From JAXGMV01 sp040772085 (GTDB taxonomy: Bacteria; Chloroflexota; Anaerolineae; Anaerolineales; Anaerolineaceae), in NCBI GenBank assembly GCA_040772085.1, contig JAXGYU010000001.1:2418001-2482000 (forward strand): a DNA stretch of 64,000 nt, given 5' to 3'. Made by a program: the position numbers and the translations under genes. Below the pieces are notes generated by a model that saw only the letters and a program-made list of their open reading frames with translations, was not told the origin of the DNA and did not search any database. Below, piece after piece: positions 26,463-35,463 of the stretch; the first letter of the stretch is position 1, and each line of letters starts with the position of its first letter.

Positions 26463-28007
26463 ATGAAAACCAACACCATTCTTTCGATTATTTTAGCTAT
26501 CACCATGCTGTTTTCATTTGGCGCACACACGGCATTTGCGGCGCTCGATGGCGCGGAACTCATCATTGATGATTATGCAGTTGGAGGTACCACTAGTGTG
26601 ACAGGTGCCCAATATACGGTGACAAAAACTGCCACGGTAGGCACGGATGGATCAATCACACCTATCGCTCGAACATTGGTCGGTACATATCCGTCAGGAA
26701 CAACGCCGATTACCTTGGATCAATACGCGGTTTATGAAGTTGTTCAAACGACCCGGGCGCCTGGCTACTACCTGAACACGACTGTGATGACCATCGAATA
26801 CCCCTTCATGGTAGATGGTGCGATCGCTCTTGATCAGACCGTTACCATCCATCCCAAGCTTTCACCTGTGTTAGGAACCGTCGAACTTACCAAATACGTT
26901 GACAACACAACAACCATTCTCGCTGGAGCGATCTTCGACCTTTATGAGATCGTCGATCCAAACGGAGTGACAGCAGACGTAAAGATTAACACCGCTGTGC
27001 TGACGACAGATGCAACCGGCAAATTCAAGGTTCAAGACCTGCCAGAAGGCAATTATTACCTGATTGAAACATCCGCGCCCACCCCATACCTATTCGATGA
27101 ACTGCAAGAATATCCCTTTACTGTCACTGTTGATTCAACGGGGACATCGCTCGCGGCAATTTCGCCGATTACTGCCCAAAACTTCACTTCTCCAACTGCG
27201 CTCACACACACCAAAGTCGTGAATGGCGCTGGTACCGCAACGCTGCCGATCGGTTCCGAGGTCACTTATACCATTACCTATAAGCTGCCTGCCGATATTG
27301 ACCTCTATTCAACCTATACCATCACCGATATCCTGCCGGCGAGCCTTTCTTATGAGTCCGCCTCTATTTCTCCAACGGCTGGATTTACTTTGGGCTACGA
27401 TACTACAACAAAAACGGTCACAGCAAATATCACTGACTTCACATTGGTCACTCCAAGTACCGACGTCATTCTCACAATCGTAGCGACAATCAATACCACC
27501 GCCACAAATGGCAGCACCATCAGTAATACAGCATCATTAGCGTGGGACAATGGGCTTGGTGATTCTGGTACTGTAACGTCCGACACACCCACAGTATCAG
27601 TCGCGGGTGCCAAGATCCAGGTTTATGTCCACAACGGCACACCTTCACCCCTTGCAGGCGCGCAGGTGGTCCTGGTTGATTCTGCCGGTAACCCAATTCT
27701 GGATGGTTCAGGTAACCAATATACAGGCACCACCGATGGGACAGGTTACTACACCTACGCTGACTTGCCTGTGGGCACTTATTACGTCAAGCAGGTCAAG
27801 GCAACAACTGGTTATCGCATCAATGAGACACTTAGCGAGGTGATTGTCACAGAATCTAAAACTTATACTGTTGATATCCTGAACTACTCGACAACTCAAT
27901 CCTACCCTACCACTGGTACGTTCACGCGCTATCTGATGTATGCGGCCGGCATTGGCTTGATTATTTTCTTTGTGATCTATCGCAAACGCCGCCAGCGTAA
28001 TGATTGA
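26463..28007 (+). CDS. SpaA-like pilin with YPTTG sorting signal
   Basis: A 514-residue secreted protein. A signal peptide (about 1-27, ending near AFA) is followed by a SpaA/CnaB domain (about 28-130), another CnaB domain (140-235), an isopeptide-forming fimbrial domain (THTKVVNGAGTATLPIGSEVTYTITYKLP) and a final CnaB domain. It ends with YPTTG, a hydrophobic helix and RKRRQRND. Such proteins are polymerised by class C sortases into covalent pili. The ATG at 26463 is used; a GTG at 26457 overlaps the previous stop. The sortase gene begins 13 bases after this gene ends. Confidence 0.82.
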   Translation: MKTNTILSIILAITMLFSFGAHTAFAALDGAELIIDDYAVGGTTSVTGAQYTVTKTATVGTDGSITPIARTLVGTYPSGTTPITLDQYAVYEVVQTTRAPGYYLNTTVMTIEYPFMVDGAIALDQTVTIHPKLSPVLGTVELTKYVDNTTTILAGAIFDLYEIVDPNGVTADVKINTAVLTTDATGKFKVQDLPEGNYYLIETSAPTPYLFDELQEYPFTVTVDSTGTSLAAISPITAQNFTSPTALTHTKVVNGAGTATLPIGSEVTYTITYKLPADIDLYSTYTITDILPASLSYESASISPTAGFTLGYDTTTKTVTANITDFTLVTPSTDVILTIVATINTTATNGSTISNTASLAWDNGLGDSGTVTSDTPTVSVAGAKIQVYVHNGTPSPLAGAQVVLVDSAGNPILDGSGNQYTGTTDGTGYYTYADLPVGTYYVKQVKATTGYRINETLSEVIVTESKTYTVDILNYSTTQSYPTTGTFTRYLMYAAGIGLIIFFVIYRKRRQRND

Positions 28008-28019
28008 AGGATTTAGTTA

Positions 28020-28859
28020 GTGGATCATACCCTGTCGACCATTCGGTTTCGAAAGAAAGCCGGGAGGAGAGATTTTTCCTGGCTGATTCTGTTGCTCGCC
28101 ATTCTTCTATTAGCATTTCCTAGCCTGGCTGAGCAATTCAATAAACAGGCTGATAAGGAAACCGCATTGGCGTTCGAAGGACAGAGTATCTCCAAAGACG
28201 CTGCAGATGAGTGGACGAAGGCTATCGACGAATATAACAAGTCACTATCGTCCTCAAAATTTTTCTCGGAATATGACCCCTTCGCGATCCAGGGTGAGGT
28301 GCCTTCAACCACTCCGCAACCGGGCGCGAGTAAAGACACAACTGTCACGGCTGGTAATCCCCAGGCAGCGGTCCCCCAGGCGGCTGCCCCCTCAGTCTAT
28401 AGCTTCTTTCAAACCGGTTCCATCCTTTTCACGATCCATATCCCAAAACTGGACCTGATCATCCCGGTCTTCTACGGTTCGGACAGCGCTTCATTGTTAA
28501 AAGGCGCTGGTCTGGTCAAGAATACCTCCTATCCGGGATCGCTGGGTGGAAACGCGTTAATTTCCGCGCATCGTGGCACGCATGACAAGGAACTCTTCCT
28601 CAACATTCACAAGCTCCTGCCTGGCGACGTGTTCTATATAGTCGACCAGACACAAAAAATGAAGTATGTGGTTACAGGTCAGGCAGTTGTTTCGCCCTAT
28701 GACACAAGTATGATTCACCTCCTCGCCGATAAAGATCTGGTGACCTTGGTGACCTGCACTCCGATTGGACTGAATTATGACAGGCTGCTGATCTTCGCTG
28801 AACGTACACCGATGACAGAGGCAGAGCTGGCCAGCTTGACATCACAATCGAAAAACTGA
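28020..28859 (+). CDS. Class C sortase (pilin polymerase)
   Basis: A 279-residue sortase with an N-terminal transmembrane helix (about 20-37), a linker, and the catalytic domain from about 135. The His region is ALISAHRGTHDKELF and the catalytic Cys lies in TLVTCTP, followed by Arg in NYDRLLI. The TLVTCTPxGxNxxRLL pattern is typical of class C pilin sortases. It lies directly after the adhesin and pilin genes and should join them into fibres through the LPATG and YPTTG signals. The start is GTG, close after the pilin stop. The first residues are basic. Confidence 0.88.
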   Translation: MDHTLSTIRFRKKAGRRDFSWLILLLAILLLAFPSLAEQFNKQADKETALAFEGQSISKDAADEWTKAIDEYNKSLSSSKFFSEYDPFAIQGEVPSTTPQPGASKDTTVTAGNPQAAVPQAAAPSVYSFFQTGSILFTIHIPKLDLIIPVFYGSDSASLLKGAGLVKNTSYPGSLGGNALISAHRGTHDKELFLNIHKLLPGDVFYIVDQTQKMKYVVTGQAVVSPYDTSMIHLLADKDLVTLVTCTPIGLNYDRLLIFAERTPMTEAELASLTSQSKN

Positions 28860-28955
28860 TATTGCCCAAGATACACTCCCGGTCAGACCTGAAAATATTC
28901 AATTATTACTCCTCCTCGCTTATACTTGATAGGTAAGCTAACTCAGGTCATCAAT

Positions 28956-29534
28956 TTGACTAATCACGAAGACATCCCGGGCGAAAAACCACAGCCTGAA
29001 TCCACCAGTTCACTGCTGCGAATTCTCGCGCTTGTCGCTGCCAGCGCGATCTCAGTATTGATCTTCATTAATCGAGCGCAAATCGCACAGTTTGCCCACC
29101 TCGGCTATCCCGGCATCTTCCTGATTGCACTGCTTGGCAGCGCGACGGTGCTGATGCCTATGCCTGGCTTGCTCTTCACAACCCTGATGGGAACAGTTTT
29201 CAACCCATTTTTCGTCGCCATTGTCAGCGGACTTGGCGCCGGCATTGGAGAGCTATCCGGCTATCTGGCAGGCTACAGCGGACAGGGGGTGCTCGAGAAA
29301 TCTAAATACGCGCCAACTTTAATGGAACTGACCCGAAAATACGGCATGCCGGGCATCGCGTTGATGGCAATGATCCCGAACCCCGCCTTCGATGTGGTGG
29401 GCATCACCGCCGGCGTGATGAAAATGCCGCTGCTCAAGTTTCTGATTGCCGCGATTATCGGCAATATCATCAAGATGATGGTCTTCGCTTATGGGGGAAC
29501 GACGATTGTACAATGGCTGGGGCTGACCTACTGA
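28956..29534 (+). CDS. VTT/DedA-type membrane protein (TVP38/TMEM64-like)
   Basis: A protein of about 192 residues with five to six hydrophobic segments and the VTT (SNARE-associated Golgi) domain pattern (GSATVLMPMPGLLFTTLMGTVFNP, then GAGIGELSGYLAGY). These proteins act in the cytoplasmic membrane; in various bacteria they flip undecaprenyl-phosphate or other lipids. The frame is open from TTG 28926, but that codon overlaps a TATACT -10-like box, so TTG 28956, with AGG 8 bases upstream, is preferred. The 3' end overlaps the convergent DUF4129 gene by 7 bases. Confidence 0.75.
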   Translation: MTNHEDIPGEKPQPESTSSLLRILALVAASAISVLIFINRAQIAQFAHLGYPGIFLIALLGSATVLMPMPGLLFTTLMGTVFNPFFVAIVSGLGAGIGELSGYLAGYSGQGVLEKSKYAPTLMELTRKYGMPGIALMAMIPNPAFDVVGITAGVMKMPLLKFLIAAIIGNIIKMMVFAYGGTTIVQWLGLTY

Positions 29535-30988
29535 CCCGGCATTTTTTTGATTCTCTTTCTCGCTTTCATCATCAATCTGGCTGAGGCTTCCACACTGGCG
29601 AGACGGCTCTCGACCTGCTCGGCGAGTGAGCTGTCTTCGGGGATTTCGCCATAGCGAATCTGGTTATAGGCGTCGGTGATCAGCCGCAGCTCCGGAACAT
29701 TCTCGGGGAAGAGTTCTTCGAGCTGAGGCAGAAACTCTGCCGGCGTCAGCGCTCTGTCGCGCGGTTTGCCTAACCGGGTACTGATATTCAGCAGTTTGGC
29801 GTACGCCCGGCGGATCCGGACGGTTTGCAGCATGCCTCTCAGGTTGATGAGCTGGGGCAGGCGGTCCAGGAGCGCGCCAAACAATGGCACACGACTGGCA
29901 GAGGCAGACCGGTCATCGTCGATTTGCGCGGCAAGCTCGGCATTCTGCCGGCGCTTGCGGACGAGAAGTATGGTTGAGATGACCAAGATGGCGAGCACCG
30001 CCAGGATCAGCGCGACACGACCATAGGACAGCAGATCCTTTAGCCAGGATAAATTATTGACTGTCTCCTGCGTCATGTCCTGCAGAAAGTCTGCGGCCGG
30101 CTGGATTTCTTCTTCGGGGAGTTCGAGGCTCTTGTTTTCCAACAGCATCCGGATGATCCACATGATGATCAACAGAATGGGGGACATGACCAAAAGGGTG
30201 CCAAAAAGTACCGCGTAAAGTCCGTAGATCACAATCTGAAGCAGCGCGTTTGCCAGAAAAGTCGAAGACAGCCAGCCAAAACTTACTGCCAGAAATATAA
30301 GTACCAAACTAAATACGATCGTTGTTACGGCATAGCTGGGTTTGAACGCGGGCAGGCGACCGCCGAAAATGTAGACCAGTCCATTGATGCGACTAGCATT
30401 CAATCCGATCAGTCCGAGAAGAAGATAAGATGTGAAGAACAACAACGCGGAGCCCAGATTATTGCGCATAGTCACGCCAACAACGATCGAGATCAGCAAG
30501 ACACCGACCGACAAACGGTTCAGGATATCGTAGCGGGTGGCAGGTTTATGCACCAGCAAAACGCCGCGGTAAATGCCTAATCCGAGCAACAGCACCAATA
30601 CCGAGAAGATCAGCGAACCATCACGGAAGAGCATGCCTGCGAAATTGCTGATCCAGCGGATTGGGTTGAGCGTCGCAAGAGCGGGGATTAGCAGCGCGAG
30701 ACAGATCCAGAGGCCGATGGCGATGGTTACGTAAGTGACCGTCTGTCGGAACCAGGCGCGCAGGCTGTCATCGTGCAATAATTTGGCCGGCACATAGGCT
30801 GAAAGTAATGCGAGGGATACCGCGCCAGCCACGCGCATGAAGGTATGCTCAGGTGTGACCAGCCACCAGATCAATAGCGCGATCAGATAAATTTCCATCA
30901 GCAGCGAGGAGAGCGAGCTGACCAACTCCCAGACATGGTACTTCACGGCGGACTGCTCTTTCGCGGGCGCAGTCATTTCAGTGCTCAT
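29528..30988 (-). CDS. Polytopic membrane protein with C-terminal DUF4129
   Basis: A 486-residue protein with about ten transmembrane helices, then a soluble C-terminal DUF4129 region (about 390-460: AYAKLLN, TPAEFLPQLEELFP, LITDAYNQIRYGE). Genes for DUF4129 or transglutaminase-like proteins usually follow moxR and DUF58 genes, as here. The operon order is moxR (32185), DUF58 (30978), then this gene, which overlaps the DUF58 gene by 11 bases. The set is thought to act in envelope or protein-complex assembly, but its exact job is unknown. Confidence 0.75.
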   Translation of the reverse strand: MSTEMTAPAKEQSAVKYHVWELVSSLSSLLMEIYLIALLIWWLVTPEHTFMRVAGAVSLALLSAYVPAKLLHDDSLRAWFRQTVTYVTIAIGLWICLALLIPALATLNPIRWISNFAGMLFRDGSLIFSVLVLLLGLGIYRGVLLVHKPATRYDILNRLSVGVLLISIVVGVTMRNNLGSALLFFTSYLLLGLIGLNASRINGLVYIFGGRLPAFKPSYAVTTIVFSLVLIFLAVSFGWLSSTFLANALLQIVIYGLYAVLFGTLLVMSPILLIIMWIIRMLLENKSLELPEEEIQPAADFLQDMTQETVNNLSWLKDLLSYGRVALILAVLAILVISTILLVRKRRQNAELAAQIDDDRSASASRVPLFGALLDRLPQLINLRGMLQTVRIRRAYAKLLNISTRLGKPRDRALTPAEFLPQLEELFPENVPELRLITDAYNQIRYGEIPEDSSLAEQVESRLASVEASARLMMKARKRIKKMPGQ

Positions 30989-32183
30989 TGTCCTGCTCCG
31001 TATCGAAAGGCAGGTGCGTGACCGTCACACCGGGGATTTCTGGCGGCGGCTCATTCTTCAGCGAAAAAACACTGATGTTCGGCCGGTAGCGTTTCAGGCG
31101 CAAGATCGTCTCAACTAAGGATTCAGAGATACCGCCGGTCACCAGCACAAGACTGGCGCCGTAGGGGGTGCGCGTCAGGGATTGCGCCAGCAAATCTTCG
31201 AATGGCACATCGAGGTAATTTGTCACCCAGGCCAGCGCCTGCAGAATGACAGACATCTGGTCCGGTGAGTTACCTGGCGCGATGAAGAAGGGTTGATCGG
31301 AGTGCGCCAGGCTGCCGTTTGCCATCAGACCCACCGTGTAACCGGCTTCAATCGAGTGATAGCACAATGAGGCAGCCGTCTTCAGCAACTGCTCAAATAA
31401 GCGCGCGTTGAACCCCAACCAGAACTGTTCGGAGGTGGCCACGTTCAGGCAAACCATCATCACCCGCGCGGAAACCGGCTGATAGACCTTGACCTGCAGG
31501 CTGCCTGTGCGTGCTGTGGCGGGCCAGTGGATGCGCTTGAGCCCATCCTCCGGCTGGTATTCACGGATCGCGATCGGCAGGATGGGGTCATCAAATAATT
31601 GCTTGCGCGCTGACCGGACCCCGAACGGATCCTGCGTGTCAAGCTTGAGCTGCTCCATAGGCAGAATTTCAGGGAATACAGTCAGATACTGTGGCGAGCC
31701 AACCTGCTCGGTTTTCTCATACAGTCCAAAAAAATCACCGCTTGACAAATTAGCGGGTCCAACCTGATACAGACCTCGCTGTCCGAAGGTGACTTCAAAA
31801 TTCCGGCTCACTTTCTCAAAGCTATGCAACTGATAGGAGTTGACCAGCTCCATTTTATTTTGCCTGGTATTGTGCTGGCTCATGTTATCGCTGCTGACCT
31901 GCATCTTCTGCGGCCAGTCATCTATGGCGTGCAGCCAGGAGAGCGGCAGCCGTTTCGCGTTTTCAACCTCGAGCGCGACAGTCGTTTTCTCGCCCGGAAA
32001 ACCGCGGGTGTAATGGAAGCGGCGGGTATAGGAAACGCCTGTCAGACTCCGTTCCTTATACCAGTACGCGATCAGAATGGCGGCGAGCAGGATTGCGGCG
32101 AAGTAGATTAACCAGGGCAGCTTGAGATAGGCGCCGGCAAGAATGGCGACTGTCAAGAGCGGCACCAGGTTTTCGGGTTTCAT
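30978..32183 (-). CDS. DUF58 domain protein
   Basis: A 401-residue protein with two N-terminal transmembrane helices (about 5-38) and a DUF58 core (about 180-300), with the signature GLKRIHWPATARTGSLQVKVYQP. The later part has a von Willebrand A-like fold but lacks a clear MIDAS motif. It follows the moxR gene by one base. MoxR ATPases and DUF58/vWA proteins form pairs in which the ATPase acts as a chaperone for metal or cofactor insertion. The substrate here is not known. Confidence 0.85.
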   Translation of the reverse strand: MKPENLVPLLTVAILAGAYLKLPWLIYFAAILLAAILIAYWYKERSLTGVSYTRRFHYTRGFPGEKTTVALEVENAKRLPLSWLHAIDDWPQKMQVSSDNMSQHNTRQNKMELVNSYQLHSFEKVSRNFEVTFGQRGLYQVGPANLSSGDFFGLYEKTEQVGSPQYLTVFPEILPMEQLKLDTQDPFGVRSARKQLFDDPILPIAIREYQPEDGLKRIHWPATARTGSLQVKVYQPVSARVMMVCLNVATSEQFWLGFNARLFEQLLKTAASLCYHSIEAGYTVGLMANGSLAHSDQPFFIAPGNSPDQMSVILQALAWVTNYLDVPFEDLLAQSLTRTPYGASLVLVTGGISESLVETILRLKRYRPNISVFSLKNEPPPEIPGVTVTHLPFDTEQDNEH

Positions 32184-32184
32184 T

Positions 32185-33120
32185 TCAGCTTTCGACCGGT
32201 ACGGGTACGCTGGTGATGATATCCCTGATCAATTCGTCGGCGGTTCGACCGCGCAATTGTGCTTGCGGCGCGACTATCAACCGGTGACATAAGACATTCG
32301 GCGCGACCGCCTTCACATCATCGGGCAGAACATAGGCTCGACCGTGAATGGCAGCCCAGGCCTGCGATGCCTGAAACAGTCCCATGGTCGCGCGTGGGCT
32401 GGCGCCGAGCCGGATCTCTTCTCTGACGCGCGTCTCGCGGGCGATTCGCACGATGTAATCGATGACCGATTCCTCGACCTGGATGGATCTGCTCTCGCGC
32501 TGCATCTGAATGATTTCATCGCTGTCCACGACGGGCGTGAGCGTTGCCATCGGATCATCCGTTTTGAAGCGTTTTAAGATATCCGCCTCTTCAGATTGCG
32601 TCGGGTAACCCATCGTGATCCGCAGCAGAAAGCGGTCGAGCTGGGCTTCCGGCAGCGGAAAAGTACCTTCTAGTTCGACAGGATTTTGGGTGGCGATGAC
32701 CATGAAGGGCCGGTTGAGCTGTCGCGATTCGCCATCCACAGTCACCTGTCGTTCCTGCATGGCCTCGAGCAGGGCGCTTTGCGTGCGTGGTGTCGCGCGG
32801 TTGATCTCGTCAGCCAGGACAATCTGGCTCATGATCGGCCCGGGGCGATATTCGAACTCACCCAGTTTCTGGTTGTACCAGCTCAGGCCGGTCACATCGG
32901 TCGGCAGCAGGTCAGGGGTGAACTGGATACGTCGGAATGTGCAATCGAGGGTAGCGGCGATCGCCCTTGCCAGGGTCGTTTTACCCGTCCCCGGCACATC
33001 ATCGAACAGAATATGCCCCTCGCATAAAAGCGCGGTCATGGCTAGTTTGAGAACATCGTCTTTGCCAACGATGACGCGTTGAATATTCGCAATAATGTCA
33101 TTGATCGTCTTGTTGATCAA
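32185..33120 (-). CDS. MoxR-family AAA+ ATPase
   Basis: A 311-residue AAA+ protein. Walker A is GTGKTTLA (about 44-51), Walker B LADEINRA (about 107-114), with the MoxR signature PEAQLDRFLLRI and sensor ATQNPVELEGTFPLPE. C-terminal lid domain ends the protein. It heads the MoxR-DUF58-DUF4129 operon and probably remodels a client protein using ATP. Apart from the partner genes no client is evident. Confidence 0.93.
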   Translation of the reverse strand: MINKTINDIIANIQRVIVGKDDVLKLAMTALLCEGHILFDDVPGTGKTTLARAIAATLDCTFRRIQFTPDLLPTDVTGLSWYNQKLGEFEYRPGPIMSQIVLADEINRATPRTQSALLEAMQERQVTVDGESRQLNRPFMVIATQNPVELEGTFPLPEAQLDRFLLRITMGYPTQSEEADILKRFKTDDPMATLTPVVDSDEIIQMQRESRSIQVEESVIDYIVRIARETRVREEIRLGASPRATMGLFQASQAWAAIHGRAYVLPDDVKAVAPNVLCHRLIVAPQAQLRGRTADELIRDIITSVPVPVES

Positions 33121-33189
33121 GGGCGGCTCCTGAGAATTAGTTTAAATGAAGTTGACTTTCTAATTCTAACCCATCAACCGGAGGGTCGG

Positions 33190-33219
33190 CATAAAAAAAA
33201 CCTGCCGGCGGCAGGTTTT
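33190..33219 (-). terminator. Intrinsic terminator after the kinase-like pair
   Basis: AAAACCTGCC (33197-33206) pairs with GGCAGGTTTT (33210-33219). On the minus strand the hairpin is followed by a run of eight T. It closes the transcript that ends with the gene at 33226-33912. Confidence 0.85.
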
Positions 33220-33225
33220 GGAAAG

Positions 33226-33912
33226 TTACTTGTTCAGGAAGTTACTGATCAGGTTTTTGGCCCCTTCGAAAATTTCCTCGATCGGGCAATTGGCATTCAG
33301 GACTTTGAAATCATACTCGGCAGTCAATTTGTCGAATTCTGCCAGCATCAACGTCTGATAAGTGACGAAAGAGTCATAGAGATTGTCCGCGTAGTGCATG
33401 TCCATGCCGGCTTCCCAATAGTTGAACCCGCGCTGATTGATAATGCGTGAGACCAGCGTTTCGACCGAAGCTTTCATGTAGAGCACCAGATCAGGCTTCA
33501 AGGCGAAGCCATAGACCTCTTTGGTCCAGGCCGAGTCAATGCCCCGCACGGAATCACGGCCAATGACAGAGTAGAAATATCTGTCCGAGAGGACGATGAA
33601 TCCGGAGCGCAGCGCCGGGATGATCTGATTCTCCAGGCGATCCGCGAAATCGGTCGCGTAGAATAAACTCATCGTGATGGGGCTGAGCGTATGACCGGCT
33701 TTGGCGGCATTCAGGCCAGGTTGGGTAAGCGGGGAACGACGCAGGCCGGTGTCAGAAACGGCATAGCCTTCATTCTCCAGCCAGGTGCGCAGCAACTTAA
33801 CCTGAGTCGATCGGCCAACGCCGTCAGCGCCTTCAATGACGATCAGCTTGCCTGAAAATTCTTCTTCAGGTCGATAGGGGAATCCCGCGCCGTAGAACAG
33901 TGGTTTATGCAC
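33226..33912 (-). CDS. Thymidylate kinase-like protein with altered P-loop
   Basis: A 228-residue protein of the thymidylate kinase fold. The P-loop reads GADGVGRST (28-36), with Arg34 where the catalytic Lys is expected. LSDRYFYSVIGRD replaces the canonical DRYxxSxxAYQ. It follows, and overlaps by 8 bases, a paralogue with an intact P-loop. The K-to-R change usually cripples phosphate transfer, so this may be a regulatory or structural partner of the upstream copy. Alternatively both may act on another substrate. The hydrophobic core and length suggest it is still under selection. Confidence 0.75.
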   Translation of the reverse strand: MHKPLFYGAGFPYRPEEEFSGKLIVIEGADGVGRSTQVKLLRTWLENEGYAVSDTGLRRSPLTQPGLNAAKAGHTLSPITMSLFYATDFADRLENQIIPALRSGFIVLSDRYFYSVIGRDSVRGIDSAWTKEVYGFALKPDLVLYMKASVETLVSRIINQRGFNYWEAGMDMHYADNLYDSFVTYQTLMLAEFDKLTAEYDFKVLNANCPIEEIFEGAKNLISNFLNK

Positions 33913-34648
33913 GGCTCACCTCCGGCGCAGTGCCCAAATTTGATGCCGCAGGTTCTTCACAGCCATTGCCTGCCTGTGCTTCAGCAAGCTGGAAGAAACT
34001 CCCCAGCTTGGCTTCCACGAGTCCGCGCAAGTACTTTTGCTGCTCTTCAATCGGGCGGGTACCGTCAATGACCATCAGCCCAAATTCATCCACCATTTTG
34101 TCGTACTGCGTGATGATGCGCTGCTGGAAGAGTCTGAAGCTCTCGACGCGGTTTTCGGACAGTCCGAGGTCCATGCCGGCTTCATAATATTTGAGCCGCG
34201 CGCGACCCGACAAAATGCGGTCCACGGCAATATCCAGCGGTACTTTGAAATAAAGCGCGATATCAGGCTGGACAGCAAACGAGTAAACTTTTCTCACCCA
34301 TTGCGGGTCAACACCGCGGGCGACATCCCGTGCAAATCCGGTGAAGGCGTAACGATCAGCCAGAACGATGGCGCCGGCTTTGAGCGTGGGCATGATGAAG
34401 TTCTCCCAGCGGTCCGCGAAGTCTGTCGCCTGAAGCAATGAAAAAGTGGTTGGTGTAAACACCTTGTCTTTTTTACCCAGCTTGGTGGTGCTCTTCACCA
34501 GTTCCGATGAATTCCATTCCGAGAAGATGACCGGCCGTCCGAATCCATTCAGCCATTTGTACAGCAAATCGATCTGGGTCGATTTGCCGCTGCCGTCGAT
34601 GCCCTCTACAACAATTAATTTTCCTGCGTAAGTATTCGGTCTTAACAC
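33905..34648 (-). CDS. Thymidylate kinase-like protein
   Basis: A 247-residue P-loop kinase. GIDGSGKST (16-24) is a normal Walker A, followed by TDFADRWEN and LADRYAFTGFARDVARG. Canonical thymidylate kinase converts dTMP to dTDP. This copy deviates in the DRY motif region (ARDVARG instead of the usual AYQG) and has a 30-residue C-terminal extension. It is followed with overlap by a P-loop-altered paralogue. It lies about 110 bases after the phoU gene. It may be the cell's Tmk or a divergent nucleotide kinase. Confidence 0.75.
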   Translation of the reverse strand: MLRPNTYAGKLIVVEGIDGSGKSTQIDLLYKWLNGFGRPVIFSEWNSSELVKSTTKLGKKDKVFTPTTFSLLQATDFADRWENFIMPTLKAGAIVLADRYAFTGFARDVARGVDPQWVRKVYSFAVQPDIALYFKVPLDIAVDRILSGRARLKYYEAGMDLGLSENRVESFRLFQQRIITQYDKMVDEFGLMVIDGTRPIEEQQKYLRGLVEAKLGSFFQLAEAQAGNGCEEPAASNLGTAPEVSRA

Positions 34649-34698
34649 GCGTGTCCCTCACAAAAGTCTTATTGCCCTAATTCTATATCGATATAAAG

Positions 34699-34743
34699 CG
34701 AATGAACAAGGAAAACTTGTTCATTCGGTTAACATTCTGTTAA
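34699..34743. promoter_or_regulatory. Hairpin and TTAACA palindrome between phoU and the kinases
   Basis: CGAATGAACAAG (34699-34710) pairs perfectly with CTTGTTCATTCG (34716-34727). Next to it is the palindrome TTAACA-TTC-TGTTAA (34729-34743). The stem may end phoU transcription. TTAACA-like words resemble PhoP/PhoB-type recognition elements in Gram-positive bacteria, but the inverted layout differs from the usual direct repeats, so a Pho-box call is tentative. Confidence 0.4.
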
Positions 34744-34759
34744 GGCAGGTTATCTGCTG

Positions 34760-35440
34760 TTATTCCTGGTCTTCGTCGTCGGTTGAGTCGAGTTCCATCA
34801 GCTCGCCGGTATTGATGAAGACGATGCGCTCGCAGATGTTGGTAACACGATCTGCCATGCGCTCTATGTTATGCGCGACCCACATGACTGAATTCATCGT
34901 ATCAATTGTTGCGGGGTGGGTGATCATGTACGTCATCATCTTGTGGTTGACATCGTTATACATGGCATCGACTTCATTATCTTCGCGAGTGATTGTCGTG
35001 GCAGCGTTGATATTCTCGCTGATGAAAGCGTTCAGGGCGCGATGCAGCATACTGACCGCTTTTTCTGCCATTTGTGAAAGCTCAACGATCGGGATGTCGA
35101 TATCGGCGTCACCGAGTGTGATGACGACTTTGGCAATGCCTTTGGCGTAGTCACCCATGCGCTCCAGCTCGGTGATGACTTCGAGCATGGCGGCGAGTAC
35201 ACGCAGGTCATGCGCGATCGGCTGCTGGGTGGCGATGGCAATCAGGATGGCATTTTCAATGGCGAACCGTTTTTCATTGATCTGTACATCAGACTTATAG
35301 ATCTTGTGCGCTTCAGTGATATCCCGTCGCTTGAGCGTATCCATGGCTGCCAGCATTGCCTGTTCAACCATACTGCCGAGCAGCAGCATTTCATCCTGAA
35401 TTTTATTGATCTGACGATCAAAAGTTTCTCTGGTCATCAT
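34760..35440 (-). CDS. phoU: Phosphate transport/signalling regulator PhoU
   Basis: A 226-residue all-helical protein with two PhoU three-helix bundles (about 7-95 and 110-205), each with the E/DxxxD metal-binding patterns (ITELERMGDYAKGIAK and VAHNIERMADRVTNICER). PhoU links the Pst transporter to the PhoR/PhoB pathway and dampens phosphate uptake when phosphate is ample. It is the last gene in the run phoB, pstB, phoU. Two adjacent Met codons (35440, 35437) are both possible starts. Confidence 0.93.
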   Translation of the reverse strand: MMTRETFDRQINKIQDEMLLLGSMVEQAMLAAMDTLKRRDITEAHKIYKSDVQINEKRFAIENAILIAIATQQPIAHDLRVLAAMLEVITELERMGDYAKGIAKVVITLGDADIDIPIVELSQMAEKAVSMLHRALNAFISENINAATTITREDNEVDAMYNDVNHKMMTYMITHPATIDTMNSVMWVAHNIERMADRVTNICERIVFINTGELMELDSTDDEDQE

Positions 35441-35463
35441 TGCCTCCCATTAACCTGATAATA

